A DNA stretch of 64,000 nucleotides from Rhizobium aethiopicum (lineage in GTDB: Bacteria; Pseudomonadota; Alphaproteobacteria; Rhizobiales; Rhizobiaceae), in assembly GCF_900094625.1 (NCBI RefSeq), contig NZ_FMAJ01000013.1, positions 1-64,000 of the forward strand, read 5' to 3'. A model generated the notes under the pieces. That model had not been told where the DNA came from. It did no database searches and saw only the letters and a list, made by a program, of their open reading frames with translations. This document shows positions 15,476-24,469 of this stretch, piece after piece. The translations under genes were made by a program, and so were the position numbers. The first letter of the stretch is position 1. Each line of letters opens with the position of its first letter.

Positions 15476-17151
15476 GAATAAGTTTGGATTTCGCCATCGG
15501 CATCCCGATGAGAAGCGCCGCGCTGGCGCCTGCTATTATCTACTACGTTGACCCGGCAGGTTCCGACTCCAGCGACGGGCTTAGTCCGACGGCCTGGCAA
15601 ACTTTGGCCAAGGTCAACGCGGCCACCATTCCTGCCGGCTCGCAGGTCCTGTTCAAGGGTGGCGTGACCTTCAGCGGCAGCCTGACGCTGCGGGAAGGCC
15701 AGCATTTCGGTGCGCCGGGACAGACGACCATATTCGGCTCCTATGGCACCGGCACCGCCACCATCCAGGCCAGCCTCAACTCGAACAAGGGGCTTGACGC
15801 CGTCAACCCGCACGATGTCACCGTCCAAGACCTCATCTTCGTCGGTACCGGGCAGACGGTGAGCACGGCAACAGGCTGCCACCTCGTCAACGACCTGCTG
15901 GGGAACGCCAAGCTCGGCGGCGTCTCGCTGCTGCGTCTGGACGTCTCTGGCTATGGCGTTGATGGCATCGCCGTCTACACAGGCGACAATGCCTATGCGA
16001 CGAGCTCGGCTTCAGGCTTCGATGGACTGCTGATCGACGGTTGCTTCGTCCACGACTGCACCGGCAACGCCACGGATTACACCGGCAATGGCATCACCAT
16101 CCAGGGTCTTTACGGCCTGGGCGCCAATCCGGTCAGCCACACCAGCCCGATCATTCGCAACTGCAAGGTCTACAACAATACCGGCACGGCCGGCATCACC
16201 GTCTCCCATTCCGGCAGCGGCATCCTTCTCGGACAGTGCTCCGGAGCCCTGGTGGAATATTGCGAAGCTTACAATAACGGGGCGAACAACACATACGCCT
16301 CGGAACCGGTCGGCATCTGGTTCTATGAATGCCTGAATTCGACCATCCAGTTTTGCGAGAGCCACCACAACAAGACTGGCGTTGGGACCTCCGATGGCGG
16401 TGGATTCGACATCGACGGCGGCTGCCAGGGCTGCATCGTCCAGTATTGCTACAGCCACGACAATTATGGCTCCGGCTATCAGATTTACCAGTTTGCCGAT
16501 GCCACCATCAAGGCGCTCAGCGGCAACACCATCCGCTTCAACATCAGTGAGAACGACGGCACCCAGGGGCCGGCATCGAAAGGCGGCGTCCTTGTCGGCA
16601 CTGCCGAAACTGGCCGCGCCGCGCCGAACAACAACATCCACAACAACACGATCTATAACAGCCTGGCCTCAGCAAACGGGTTCTATCTCTTCAGCAACCC
16701 CAATCAATTCTCCGCCAGCTATTTTGCCAACAATATCGTCTATATGGCGGGCACCGGCTCGAAGGTCATCAACTCCTCGACCAGCTTGACGCCTGCCTAC
16801 CTTTGTATCGGCAACTGCTATTCCTCACCCTCGACCTCGCTCAAGTGGGGCTCGGCCACCTACACGACGTTCTCCAACTGGCGCACGGCATTCCCCACTC
16901 AGGAAACCGTTGCCGGATCGGCAACCTTCAAAGCCGCCAACCCATCGATGGTCGGGCCTGTGCCTGTCGGAAACATCGGCGGTTTCGATCCTCTCGACCT
17001 CGGAGCTTACAAGACCCAGGGCGCATCGGTTTGCCGTAACGGCGGTCAGAACATCAATAGCCTCTTCGGCATCGACCCCGGACCCCGAGATCTGTTCGGA
17101 AACGCGGTGCCGCAAGGGGTCAATGATATCGGCTGTTTTGAAAGTGCATGA
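15472..17151 (+). CDS. Right-handed parallel beta-helix protein
   Basis: A 559-residue protein beginning in an ATGA overlap with the o-spanin gene. The opening IIYYVDPAGSDSSDGLSPTA is the usual N-terminus of pectate-lyase-like and tailspike-like beta-helix proteins ('yYVdp.GsDs..G'). Repeats such as IIRNCKVYNNTGTAGITV, ALVEYCEAYNNG, TIQFCESHHNKTGVG and CIVQYCYSHDNYGSGYQ form the helix rungs. The C-terminus (GPRDLFGNAVPQGVNDIGCF) resembles the end of choice-of-anchor carbohydrate-binding proteins. It could be a phage depolymerase or an accessory surface protein. No clear signal peptide, which favours a phage structural or tailspike role. Confidence 0.75.
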   Translation: MRISLDFAIGIPMRSAALAPAIIYYVDPAGSDSSDGLSPTAWQTLAKVNAATIPAGSQVLFKGGVTFSGSLTLREGQHFGAPGQTTIFGSYGTGTATIQASLNSNKGLDAVNPHDVTVQDLIFVGTGQTVSTATGCHLVNDLLGNAKLGGVSLLRLDVSGYGVDGIAVYTGDNAYATSSASGFDGLLIDGCFVHDCTGNATDYTGNGITIQGLYGLGANPVSHTSPIIRNCKVYNNTGTAGITVSHSGSGILLGQCSGALVEYCEAYNNGANNTYASEPVGIWFYECLNSTIQFCESHHNKTGVGTSDGGGFDIDGGCQGCIVQYCYSHDNYGSGYQIYQFADATIKALSGNTIRFNISENDGTQGPASKGGVLVGTAETGRAAPNNNIHNNTIYNSLASANGFYLFSNPNQFSASYFANNIVYMAGTGSKVINSSTSLTPAYLCIGNCYSSPSTSLKWGSATYTTFSNWRTAFPTQETVAGSATFKAANPSMVGPVPVGNIGGFDPLDLGAYKTQGASVCRNGGQNINSLFGIDPGPRDLFGNAVPQGVNDIGCFESA

Positions 17152-17155
17152 TGCC

Positions 17156-17584
17156 ATGACATCCAACGACGATATCCTGCGTGCCCTCGGGCGCGTGGAG
17201 GGAAGGCTGACCGGGATCGAGGAAAATGTCGCGCTGCTGCGCCAGGAGATGGGCGACGAAAAGGTCAGCGCGCATGACGCCCGTGCGGTGATCCACAAAC
17301 GGCTCGACGAACAGGCAAGGCAGATCGCCCATCTTGATACCGGGGTGGCGATCAGCGGCGGAGCGGATGAGCAGATCCGCGCCGAAATCAGGACGCTCAA
17401 GGGAACCGTTGAGAAGAACCAGGAGACGGTGGGCCCGGCTCTTGAAGAGTGGAAACGAATGAAGTCGATCGGCTATGGCATATCGGGCCTGATCGCCTTC
17501 GCCGGCCTGACGACCGGCGGGGTCATCGCCTATGCCAGCGATGAGGCGGTGGCGGCGTTGCGGCATTGGCTGAAGATCAGTTGA
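17156..17584 (+). CDS. DUF1515-like phage-associated membrane protein
   Basis: A 142-residue protein from ATG 17156 (MTSNDDILRALGRVEGRLTG); ATG 17123 upstream has AAGGGG only 3 nt away and would overlap the beta-helix gene. A long coiled-coil region (to about residue 95) is followed by one membrane segment (about 108-130, ISGLIAFAGLTTGGVIAYA) and a short tail. The layout and wording match DUF1515, known from rhizobial phage-like regions, function unknown. Last gene of the remnant. Confidence 0.65.
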   Translation: MTSNDDILRALGRVEGRLTGIEENVALLRQEMGDEKVSAHDARAVIHKRLDEQARQIAHLDTGVAISGGADEQIRAEIRTLKGTVEKNQETVGPALEEWKRMKSIGYGISGLIAFAGLTTGGVIAYASDEAVAALRHWLKIS

Positions 17585-17764
17585 TGGGTGCGCCACCTTT
17601 GCCCTGTTCGGCAGTCCGGCGGCTGACGGCCGGCAAGTGAAACGCAGCAAATCGGCGCCCGCTCGGCTGATATATTGCCGTCATCCAAGCCTTGTTTAAA
17701 ATTAGATTTTGCTAACGAACAAAACCGCTCCCTGTCTGTTATCCCTTTCAAGGAGGAAACAGAC

Positions 17765-17950
17765 ATGAAGAGCATGAGCAATCGCCAAGTTCGTATTCCC
17801 GGGCCCCGGGAGCATGACGTTGCCGAGCATTGCCGCAAGTTTGGGATTGGCCCGGCGGAGGAGAAGAAGCTGAAGAAGCTGCTCGGGTCTCACGCGCCGC
17901 TGCATGAGATCCGGGCCAATTCGCCGCCGCCCCAGCCGAAATGGCGATAG
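17765..17950 (+). CDS. Small hypothetical protein, 61 aa
   Basis: ATG 17765 follows a perfect AAGGAGG at 8-nt spacing, which makes expression likely. The protein is basic and soluble, with HDVAEHCRKFGIGPAEEKKLKK as a possible helix-turn-helix-like hairpin. It faintly resembles the short DUF3606 stress-associated proteins of alphaproteobacteria, but the match is weak. Stands alone right of the prophage remnant. Confidence 0.6.
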   Translation: MKSMSNRQVRIPGPREHDVAEHCRKFGIGPAEEKKLKKLLGSHAPLHEIRANSPPPQPKWR

Positions 17951-18107
17951 CGCCGGAGCCGGAACTTCCGGCACTATCCGGCGTTTGGATCGCCGGGCCG
18001 CGCGGCCGGTCTCGTCTCCTGTACCCCTGCTACCCCGGCAGGTGCTGCGCGGTCCACTGATCTCCTTATTTCCGGCTTAATGGCGTGCGGATCCGCGCAC
18101 GCCGCCA

Positions 18108-18308
18108 TCAATGCCGCAGCTGGCGCGAGAGCATCAGGATATAGTCGTCCGCGATGTCGGCGACCACCATGGCCGCTTCGGCGGGCGGATAGCCCCTGCC
18201 GACGGCCTCGGCGATGATCTTCATCACCTGCGGTTCGAGCGCCTCCCGGCAGTCGGCCAGGCTTTTGTCATCCGGGCATTTGGCACGAAATTCCACAATG
18301 TTATTCAT
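18108..18308 (-). CDS. Small hypothetical protein, 66 aa
   Basis: ATG 18308 (MNNIVEFRAKCPDDKSLADC) has GGAGGGG 7 nt upstream. The protein is short, acidic and probably all helical (EALEPQVMKIIAEAVGRGYP and AAMVVADIADDYILMLSRQL). No family recognised; similar short proteins are common in rhizobia. The region between it and degP (18309-18866) holds no gene, only a repeat. Confidence 0.6.
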   Translation of the reverse strand: MNNIVEFRAKCPDDKSLADCREALEPQVMKIIAEAVGRGYPPAEAAMVVADIADDYILMLSRQLRH

Positions 18309-18691
18309 GGCATACCCCTCCATTTGATGTTGCGGCGCTCCTCGATGCATGAAGCCGGTCCCTCTCGGGAAAGGCGGGTCACCGTTCCGGGAGGCCGTGC
18401 CGGAACAATTAGCGATCATGAAAATACGATGTCACAGGACGGGATGTATTCAAGTTGATGCTGATATTAAGGTAAGGCAGTAGGGTTAATTCGTCCAGCG
18501 GCAGTTGACGACGGATCGGCGGGCCTGTCAGGCAATGGCGCAACTCTTTGTTTCTGTGTCAGTTTCCGGCACGAAAAATCGTCGGCCCCGCCAGCTTTTG
18601 ACCGGAAATGCCGGCATTTACCATAGGCTGCGGCGCAGATGGCAGCGCAGGCCGCAGCCTTGTGCCGGAGCCGGACAGCCACTAATCGCGA

Positions 18692-18811
18692 CGTCATCCC
18701 CGATCTTGTGCCGAGGATCTGCGACGTCAGACTAAGCATTTGAACATAAATGATTTTACGTCGGATCATTTGAAGTGGTCAGATGCTCGGCACAAGGCCG
18801 AGCATGACGGA
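18692..18811. repeat. Intergenic palindrome with separated arms
   Basis: Left arm CGTCATCCCCGATCTTG...CGAGGAT (18692-18723) and right arm TGCTCGG cacaagg CCGAGCA TGACGGA (18784-18811) are kept, but the middle is about 60 bp longer than in other copies. The arms also differ in sequence from the CCTCGGG type, so this is a divergent sub-family. It lies within the 558-bp gene-free stretch 18309-18866. Confidence 0.65.
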
Positions 18812-18866
18812 AGACACTTTGTCAGCAAACTGAGCCCGCTTTTCCGAGCTTTTTCCCGGGATTGCT

Positions 18867-20369
18867 TCAGGCCGCGGCAAAGGGCACGGCGACGAAGGTT
18901 TTATTCCCGTCGCGTTCGACGAGCAGCAGCACCGATTTGCGGCCGGCCTTGCCGGCTTCGGCGATCGCCGCCTTGACGTCGCGGGCATTGTGCACCGGCC
19001 GGTCGTTGACCGCGACAATGACGTCGCCCGACTGGATGCCGGCGGCAGCCGCCGATTTGTCCGGGTTGATGCTGGCGACCACCGCGCCGCTGACGGAGCG
19101 CGGCAGGTTGAGCTGCTGGCGCACATCGGGCGTCAGGTCGGCGAGGCCGATGCCGAGGCTCGGCTGGCCGGAGGCATGGCCTTGCGCTTCCGGGCTTGCC
19201 GCCGCGGCCTGCTTTTGGCCGTCCGCATTGGCGCCGACGGTGACGTTGAGATCGATCGATTTGCCGTCGCGCCAGACGCCGAGCGATTCCCGCGCTCCCG
19301 GGGAAAGATCGGCAACCAGGCGCGACAGGTCCCTCGGCGTCTTGACGGTTTCGCCGCCGACCGATGTGATGATATCGCCGGGCTTCAGGCCGGCCTGGGC
19401 GGCCGGCGTATCGGCGGAAATGGCGGCCACCAGCGCACCGCCCGTCTTGTCGAGGCCGACGGCATCGGCGACATCCTTCGTGACCGGCTGGATCTGCACG
19501 CCGAGATAGCCGTGATCGATCGCGCCGTTCTTCACGAGCTTGGCGACGATCGCCTTGGCCTCGTCGGAGGGAATGGCGAAGCCGACGCCGACGCTGCCCC
19601 CGTTCGGCGAATAGATGGCGGTGTTGATGCCGACGACCTTGCCTTCGCGGTCGACCAGCGGGCCACCTGAGTTGCCGTGGTTGATCGGCGCGTCGATCTG
19701 GATGAAATCGTCATAGGGCCCGCTATGCAGGTCGCGGCCGCGCGCCGAGACGATGCCGGCCGTCACCGTGGTGCCGATGCCGAACGGGTTGCCGATCGCG
19801 AGAATCTGGTCGCCGAGCTTCAGCCTGTCGGAATCGCCCCAGCCGATGGTCTGGAGCGGCTTGCCCGCCTCGATCTTCAGTACGGCGACATCGGATTTCG
19901 GGTCGGTGCCGATCAGCTTGGCCGGCAGTTCGGTGCCGTCGTCGAGCGTCACCTTGATATCAAGCGCATTGTCGATGACGTGGTTATTGGTGACGATCAC
20001 CCCAGCCGGACTGATGATGAAGCCGGAGCCGAGCGCCACCGCATGCTCCGAACTCCGGTGCTGCGGCGCCGGGCGCGGCAGCGGGATGCCCTGATCCTCG
20101 AAGAACTGGCGGAACTGCTCGTCCATCGGCGAGTCCTGGTCGGCGCTGGCATTGCTTGCCTTCATCGTCGTGGTGATGGTGACGACGGCGGGTTTGTCGG
20201 CGTCGACGATCGACGCGAAGGAGCCGCTCGCGGCGAGAACGCCGCCGGTATCGGAAGGCGCGGCAAAGGCACTGGACGAATTGACGGTGAAGGGCAGGCT
20301 GGCGGCGCCGGCGATGACGGCGGCCCCGACAAGCGCTGCGGCGTAATGTTTGCGGAGGATGCGTGACAT
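18867..20369 (-). CDS. degP: Serine endoprotease DegP/Do family (HtrA)
   Basis: A 500-residue protein from ATG 20369, with AAGGGA upstream. A signal peptide (residues 1-37, AAALVGAAVIAGAASLPF, AFA end) leads to a trypsin-like domain with catalytic H130 (TNNHVID), D160 (SDVAVLKIE) and S234 (HGNSGGPLV), then two PDZ domains starting near residues 285 (GYLGVQIQPVTKD) and 395 (SLGIGLADLTPD). This is the usual length and layout for Do proteases, which degrade or refold misfolded periplasmic proteins. It is divergent from the LacI-type regulator. The family is confident; which rhizobial paralogue this is cannot be told. Confidence 0.93.
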   Translation of the reverse strand: MSRILRKHYAAALVGAAVIAGAASLPFTVNSSSAFAAPSDTGGVLAASGSFASIVDADKPAVVTITTTMKASNASADQDSPMDEQFRQFFEDQGIPLPRPAPQHRSSEHAVALGSGFIISPAGVIVTNNHVIDNALDIKVTLDDGTELPAKLIGTDPKSDVAVLKIEAGKPLQTIGWGDSDRLKLGDQILAIGNPFGIGTTVTAGIVSARGRDLHSGPYDDFIQIDAPINHGNSGGPLVDREGKVVGINTAIYSPNGGSVGVGFAIPSDEAKAIVAKLVKNGAIDHGYLGVQIQPVTKDVADAVGLDKTGGALVAAISADTPAAQAGLKPGDIITSVGGETVKTPRDLSRLVADLSPGARESLGVWRDGKSIDLNVTVGANADGQKQAAAASPEAQGHASGQPSLGIGLADLTPDVRQQLNLPRSVSGAVVASINPDKSAAAAGIQSGDVIVAVNDRPVHNARDVKAAIAEAGKAGRKSVLLLVERDGNKTFVAVPFAAA

Positions 20370-20794
20370 GGGATGGTCCCTTGCGAGAGCGTTGGCTTGC
20401 GATGGCGTCGTGGTTCCGTGTCTCGGACCTGGCGTCGATGAGGTGGCGCCAATTCCTCCGTTCGCATGCGCGGATCGGCGAGGCGACGATCGGGGAGGGG
20501 AAGAAGAATTCGCGCTCGACATTCATATGATTGCCGCCGGCGGATTTACAAATTAAATATTGATCATGTTTATATTGCCGATTTTTAAGGAATTACTGGA
20601 GGCTAATCTTCTCGGCCTCGGCTTTGCTCCGGCTCCGGCACGCCGGCAAATTCCTTGAGGTTTCGCCGGGAAGTCGCCTCTCAGGAACCTGGTGCGAATA
20701 GAAAAGTTAGTGGACTCTAAATTATTTCTTGGTCAGGAAGTAATGACCGGGGAATCGGCCGCAGGCGGGTCTCGCCCGCGGCATATGAGGGGCG
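20370..20794. other. Divergent promoter region between degP and lacI-type gene
   Basis: 425 bp with no gene. The middle is AT-rich (AATTAAATATTGATCATGTTTATATTG near 20550), unlike most of the window, which fits promoters for both genes. No operator could be assigned with confidence. Confidence 0.4.
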
Positions 20795-21832
20795 ATGAAG
20801 AATTCGGTTGAGCGGGGGCGGAAAGCCAAGCGCGGGATGCAGGTGAAGCTGAGCGATGTGGCGAAGAAGGTGGGCGTCAGCCCGATTACCATTTCGCGTG
20901 CGTTGCGCAACCCGAAGATCGTCTCGGAGGACCTGCGCGAGGAGATCCTGCGCACGGTCGACGAAATGGGCTATATCCCCAATCTTGCCGCCCGGGCGCT
21001 GGCAGGCCGCCACAACGGCATGATCGGCGTCATTACGCCCGCCCTGCAGCAGTACGGCTTTGCCGGCCTGATGATCGGCATCGAGGGTCGCTTCCGCGGC
21101 ACCGAGTTCACCGTGCAATATTCCAGTACGCTGCACCATGCCGAGGGGGAGGCCGGCCTGCTGAAATCCATCCTGACGCAGAAGCCGGCCGGCGTCATCA
21201 TCGCCGGCGCCGAATCCTATCGCGACCTTCTGCCGCTGATGGCACACGCTCCCTGTCCCATCGCCCATGTCACCGATCTCAGCCAGGAACCGCAGTCGCT
21301 GGTCGTCGGCCTCGATCATCATGCGGCGGGCGCAGAGCCCACCCGCTTCCTGTTGTCGAGGGGTTATACCAGGATCGCCTTCATCGGCCGCGGCGCCGAT
21401 GTGCGCTCGCGCCGGCGCATCGAAGGTTATGAAGCTGTGCTGCGGGAAGCCGGTCTTTTCCAAGAGGATCTCATCATCGGCGGCGATGCGCCGAGCCGCA
21501 TCGGCCTCGGCAGAGAACTTTTTTCACGCCTGCTCGAGCGCGTGCCCGATGTCGATGCCGTCTTTGCCCAGAGCGACGAACTGGCCTTCGGCGTGCTGAT
21601 CGAATGCAAGGCGCGCGGCATTCGCGTGCCGGAAGATGTCGGCATCTGCGGCTTCAACGATCTGGAATTTTCGCCCTTCATCGAGCCGCCGCTGACGACG
21701 GTGTACATCCCGCGTCAGGACATCGGCCACCGTGTCGCCGACATGCTGCTGCGCGCCATCCGGGACGAGCCACCCGACGAAGACAGGGTCAATTGCGGCT
21801 TCTCGATCGTGCCGCGCGGGTCGACGCGGTAG
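20795..21832 (+). CDS. LacI-family transcriptional regulator
   Basis: A 345-residue regulator after GAGGGGCG. The N-terminal helix-turn-helix is VKLSDVAKKVGVSPITISRA with hinge YIPNLAARALAG; the rest is a periplasmic-binding-protein-like sensor domain (GVITPALQQYGFAGLMIGIE, PAGVIIAGAE, TRIAFIGRGADVRSRRRIEG, AVFAQSDELAFGVLIE, CGFNDLEFSPFIEPPLTTV). The pattern resembles the GntR-type gluconate regulators within LacI. No sugar genes adjoin, so the target is unknown; it might act at a distance. Confidence 0.9.
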   Translation: MKNSVERGRKAKRGMQVKLSDVAKKVGVSPITISRALRNPKIVSEDLREEILRTVDEMGYIPNLAARALAGRHNGMIGVITPALQQYGFAGLMIGIEGRFRGTEFTVQYSSTLHHAEGEAGLLKSILTQKPAGVIIAGAESYRDLLPLMAHAPCPIAHVTDLSQEPQSLVVGLDHHAAGAEPTRFLLSRGYTRIAFIGRGADVRSRRRIEGYEAVLREAGLFQEDLIIGGDAPSRIGLGRELFSRLLERVPDVDAVFAQSDELAFGVLIECKARGIRVPEDVGICGFNDLEFSPFIEPPLTTVYIPRQDIGHRVADMLLRAIRDEPPDEDRVNCGFSIVPRGSTR

Positions 21833-21927
21833 TCGGGCATGGAAGTGGGTTGAGCCTTGCTGAGCCCGGACCGGGCACGGTAGGATTGTTCCGTATACGA
21901 ACCGGATGGCAACCACTGTGCTGAAAA

Positions 21928-22848
21928 ATGGATAAGGCGGGACTATCTCTTGACAGGATGCGCACCTTTGTCCGCGTCGCCGAGCGCGGCAACCTGTCGA
22001 TGGTCGCAAAGGAGCTGGGCGTCGGCCAATCCAGCGTGACGCGGCACCTCAACGAACTTGAGGAGGCTGTCGGCGTGCCGCTTCTCAGCCGCACGACGCG
22101 TCGCGTCACCCTCACGGACGAAGGTAGTCGCTATTATACCAACTGCCTTCAGATATTGCGCCTGGTCGAACAGGCTGCTGACGAAGCCAGAGACGCCCGT
22201 GACGCCCCAGCCGGCGCTGTTCGGCTCTCCTGCACGGCAGCGCTTGGCGTGATGCATATCACGCGGATGATCTTCGACTTCCAGGACAAGCATCCCGACA
22301 TCCGCGTCGACCTCAACCTGACTGACCAGCGCATCGACCTCGTCCGCGAGGGCGTCGACGTGGCGCTCCGTCTCGGGCCTCTGGCCGACAGCGCAATGAA
22401 ACTTCACGCGCTTGGAGAAAGCCAGCGGCTGCTGGTCGGCGCTCCGGCTTACTTGTCCGCCCGGGGACGGCCGGAGCGGCCGGCCGATCTGTCGCGATAC
22501 GAAACTGTCGTGATGTCCAATGTGGCAGGCAGCGACAAGCTCCTTGTTTCCTCTCCCGACGGCACAAGCCTGATGATCCCTGTCCGTGGCCGGCTGCGCG
22601 TCGACCACGGGCTTGCGGCGCGCGAAGCTCTTGCCGCCGGGCGCGGCATTGGTCCTACCCATCTCTGGCTGGTTCACGATCTTCTGGACGATGGCCGGCT
22701 CGAGGTGGTGCTTGGAGATTACCGGCCTTCGCCGGTGCCGCTGAGCTTGTTGATCGCTCCGGAGCGGGCAGCCATTGCCCGCGTTCGGCTGCTCGTCGAC
22801 TTTCTTGCCGCTGAGGTTGCCAGGCTGCCGGGGATCCGGCGATCGTAG
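21928..22848 (+). CDS. LysR-family transcriptional regulator
   Basis: A 306-residue protein with an N-terminal winged HTH (MRTFVRVAERGNLSMVAKEL, SSVTRHLNELEEAVGVPLL) and a substrate-binding domain of the CrgA/DhcR-like group. No strong ribosome-binding site precedes ATG 21928; ATG 21958 is an alternative. The usual divergent target is absent: upstream is the LacI gene in the same direction, downstream a MITE. Effector unknown. Confidence 0.88.
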   Translation: MDKAGLSLDRMRTFVRVAERGNLSMVAKELGVGQSSVTRHLNELEEAVGVPLLSRTTRRVTLTDEGSRYYTNCLQILRLVEQAADEARDARDAPAGAVRLSCTAALGVMHITRMIFDFQDKHPDIRVDLNLTDQRIDLVREGVDVALRLGPLADSAMKLHALGESQRLLVGAPAYLSARGRPERPADLSRYETVVMSNVAGSDKLLVSSPDGTSLMIPVRGRLRVDHGLAAREALAAGRGIGPTHLWLVHDLLDDGRLEVVLGDYRPSPVPLSLLIAPERAAIARVRLLVDFLAAEVARLPGIRRS

Positions 22849-22852
22849 GTCT

Positions 22853-23209
22853 TAGAGCCTTTCCGGGTTAGATTGAAGCATTCTGCCGGAGCAGGTTTTC
22901 GTCAGGGCAAAGGCGATTGGCGAAGGGCATACCCCAAGGTACGCGCGAGCCGATCGCCTTTGATCCTGGCGGAAACATCCCCGGCCCTCCGGCCGCACCG
23001 CTTCGCCGTGGCGAAGCGATAAGTGCGTCCGGCGATTCCATGGTCTTGCAGATTTGCCTGGCAAATCTGCGGGAGGGTTGGCTGAAACGGGCCGGCTGAT
23101 CGACCGGCCGGCTTGGCCGTAGAGCTGGGCTACGACGCGCGCCGGCCGGTCGACCATCCGACTCCGTTTGAGCCAACAGAATGCTTCAATCTAACCCGGA
23201 AAGGCTCTA
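22853..23209. mobile_element. MITE-like element with 33-bp perfect terminal inverted repeats
   Basis: Positions 22853-22885 and 23177-23209 are perfect inverted copies of each other (outer bases TAGAGCCTTTCCGGG, inner bases ending CATTCTG). The 291-bp inside has more inverted repeats (GGCCGGC-type stems near 23085-23150 and CAGATTTGCC/GGCAAATCTG near 23048-23071) and no gene. It fills most of the gap 22849-23260. Its TIRs are typical of a non-autonomous element found between rhizobial genes. No clear target duplication could be fixed. Confidence 0.8.
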
Positions 23210-23260
23210 GGGCAAGCATTCGGTCGTCGAAGACCGGCGCCATACCTTGCGAGACATGCT

Positions 23261-24214
23261 TCAGCCTCCGAAAGACCGCTTGTCGCCGCGCCATCCCGTC
23301 GTCCGCAGAAACTGCTCCCAGTTGAGCGCCTCGGGATTCAGTCGGCGGCTCCACTGGAGATCGTGCTCCTTGCCGAAATAGCCATACTCGACCGCATATT
23401 CGACCATGCCGAGAATCTCTCGAACGAGAAACTCGTTGGCGGCAAACTCCGGAAAATAATGCAGCAGCCCATCCCTGGTGAATGCATCTCGATACTCGGC
23501 CTTGAGGCCGGTCACGCGCTGGAAGGTTTCGACCATCTCCCGCGGGGAAATGATATCGCCGACGATCGGCAGCGTTTTGCCGTTATAACGCTCGGGATTT
23601 GAGAAGATCTCGAGGACAACGGGCCCGGTCGCCGTCAGCGGATCGACAAAAGGCGCTCGGAAATCTTCAGGAAGATAAATCGGCAGGAGCAGGGTGTCGC
23701 CTTCCATGCGCGGCACATAATATTCGAGAAGGTTGGTGTAGAAGAATGCCAGCATGACGAAGGAATGAGAAATCGGCAGGCTGCGAATGTGGTCTGCAAC
23801 GAGCGCCTTGTCGGTAAAATGCGGCGCATATTTCGTCCCACCGGCGATCCTGTCGACATTCTCCAGCGTGCTGAAAACGATATGACCGACGCCGGCCTCG
23901 ACGGCCGCATCCGCCAGCTGTCGGCCAAGGGGAGCCTCGATCGTCGCCGGCGGGGCGATCGGCGGCGTCATCAGAAATGCGCCATCCGCGCCCTTGAATG
24001 CAGCGACGAGTTCTTTCCCAAGGCCCAGTTCGAGCGGAACGATGGCAATTTCAGCGCCGAGTTTCTCGAGACGCAAAGCTTCAGGCGAATCCTTTCTCCG
24101 AGTGAAGGCACGGACGCGGAAACGTTGGCTCTCAAGAAGTGTCGCAACGACGCTGCGCCCCTGTTTGCTCGTTGCACCTGTTACCGCGATCAGTGGCTTG
24201 GTGTCTGCAGACAT
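23261..24214 (-). CDS. NmrA-like NAD(P)-binding protein
   Basis: A 317-residue protein with GGAAGAAGCT before ATG 24214. The dinucleotide motif is AVTGATSKQGRSVV (NmrA-type G-x-x-G-x-x-G), followed by RVRAFTRR, the usual 2'-phosphate contact region of NADP-binding members, and SPREMVETFQRVTGL. An atypical SDR lacking the YxxxK catalytic pair in its usual place; such proteins are redox sensors or quinone/isoflavone reductases. A weak hydrophobic stretch (SFVMLAFFYTNLLEYY) lies mid-protein. Stands alone. Confidence 0.85.
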   Translation of the reverse strand: MSADTKPLIAVTGATSKQGRSVVATLLESQRFRVRAFTRRKDSPEALRLEKLGAEIAIVPLELGLGKELVAAFKGADGAFLMTPPIAPPATIEAPLGRQLADAAVEAGVGHIVFSTLENVDRIAGGTKYAPHFTDKALVADHIRSLPISHSFVMLAFFYTNLLEYYVPRMEGDTLLLPIYLPEDFRAPFVDPLTATGPVVLEIFSNPERYNGKTLPIVGDIISPREMVETFQRVTGLKAEYRDAFTRDGLLHYFPEFAANEFLVREILGMVEYAVEYGYFGKEHDLQWSRRLNPEALNWEQFLRTTGWRGDKRSFGG

Positions 24215-24469
24215 AGCTTCTTCCTTTCCCTGTCGTTCGCCGCCGGATAGGCGGGCTCTTTACAAGGTGGGTGCGGTCAGTTCCGCGCCGTAAGCCCGCC
24301 TTGGTGGTAGGGACTGTAGCGACAGGGCTTCTACTGATGTAGATCGCTGCAATGCATAAGATAATGCCGTTTTATGGATAGATGGAAGGAGCGTCAGCAG
24401 ATCCCGAGCGGCCGATCGGGGAACGCCAGGCGTGAAGAATGGATCGCCGGCTCGATCTGCCGAACCGCA

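Larger units (their letters stand above)
11218..17584 (+). mobile_element. Decayed prophage / GTA-like remnant
   Basis: All genes read rightward: spike base protein, small and large terminase, a methyltransferase relic, holin-like protein, broken endolysin, Rz/Rz1, beta-helix protein and a DUF1515-like protein. Packaging and lysis modules are kept, but portal, protease, capsid, tail, repressor and integrase genes are missing. The terminase is truncated at the point where morphogenesis genes would start, so an internal deletion is the simplest explanation. No attachment sites or flanking tRNA were found. Boundaries are those of the recognisable genes, not of the original element. Confidence 0.8.
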
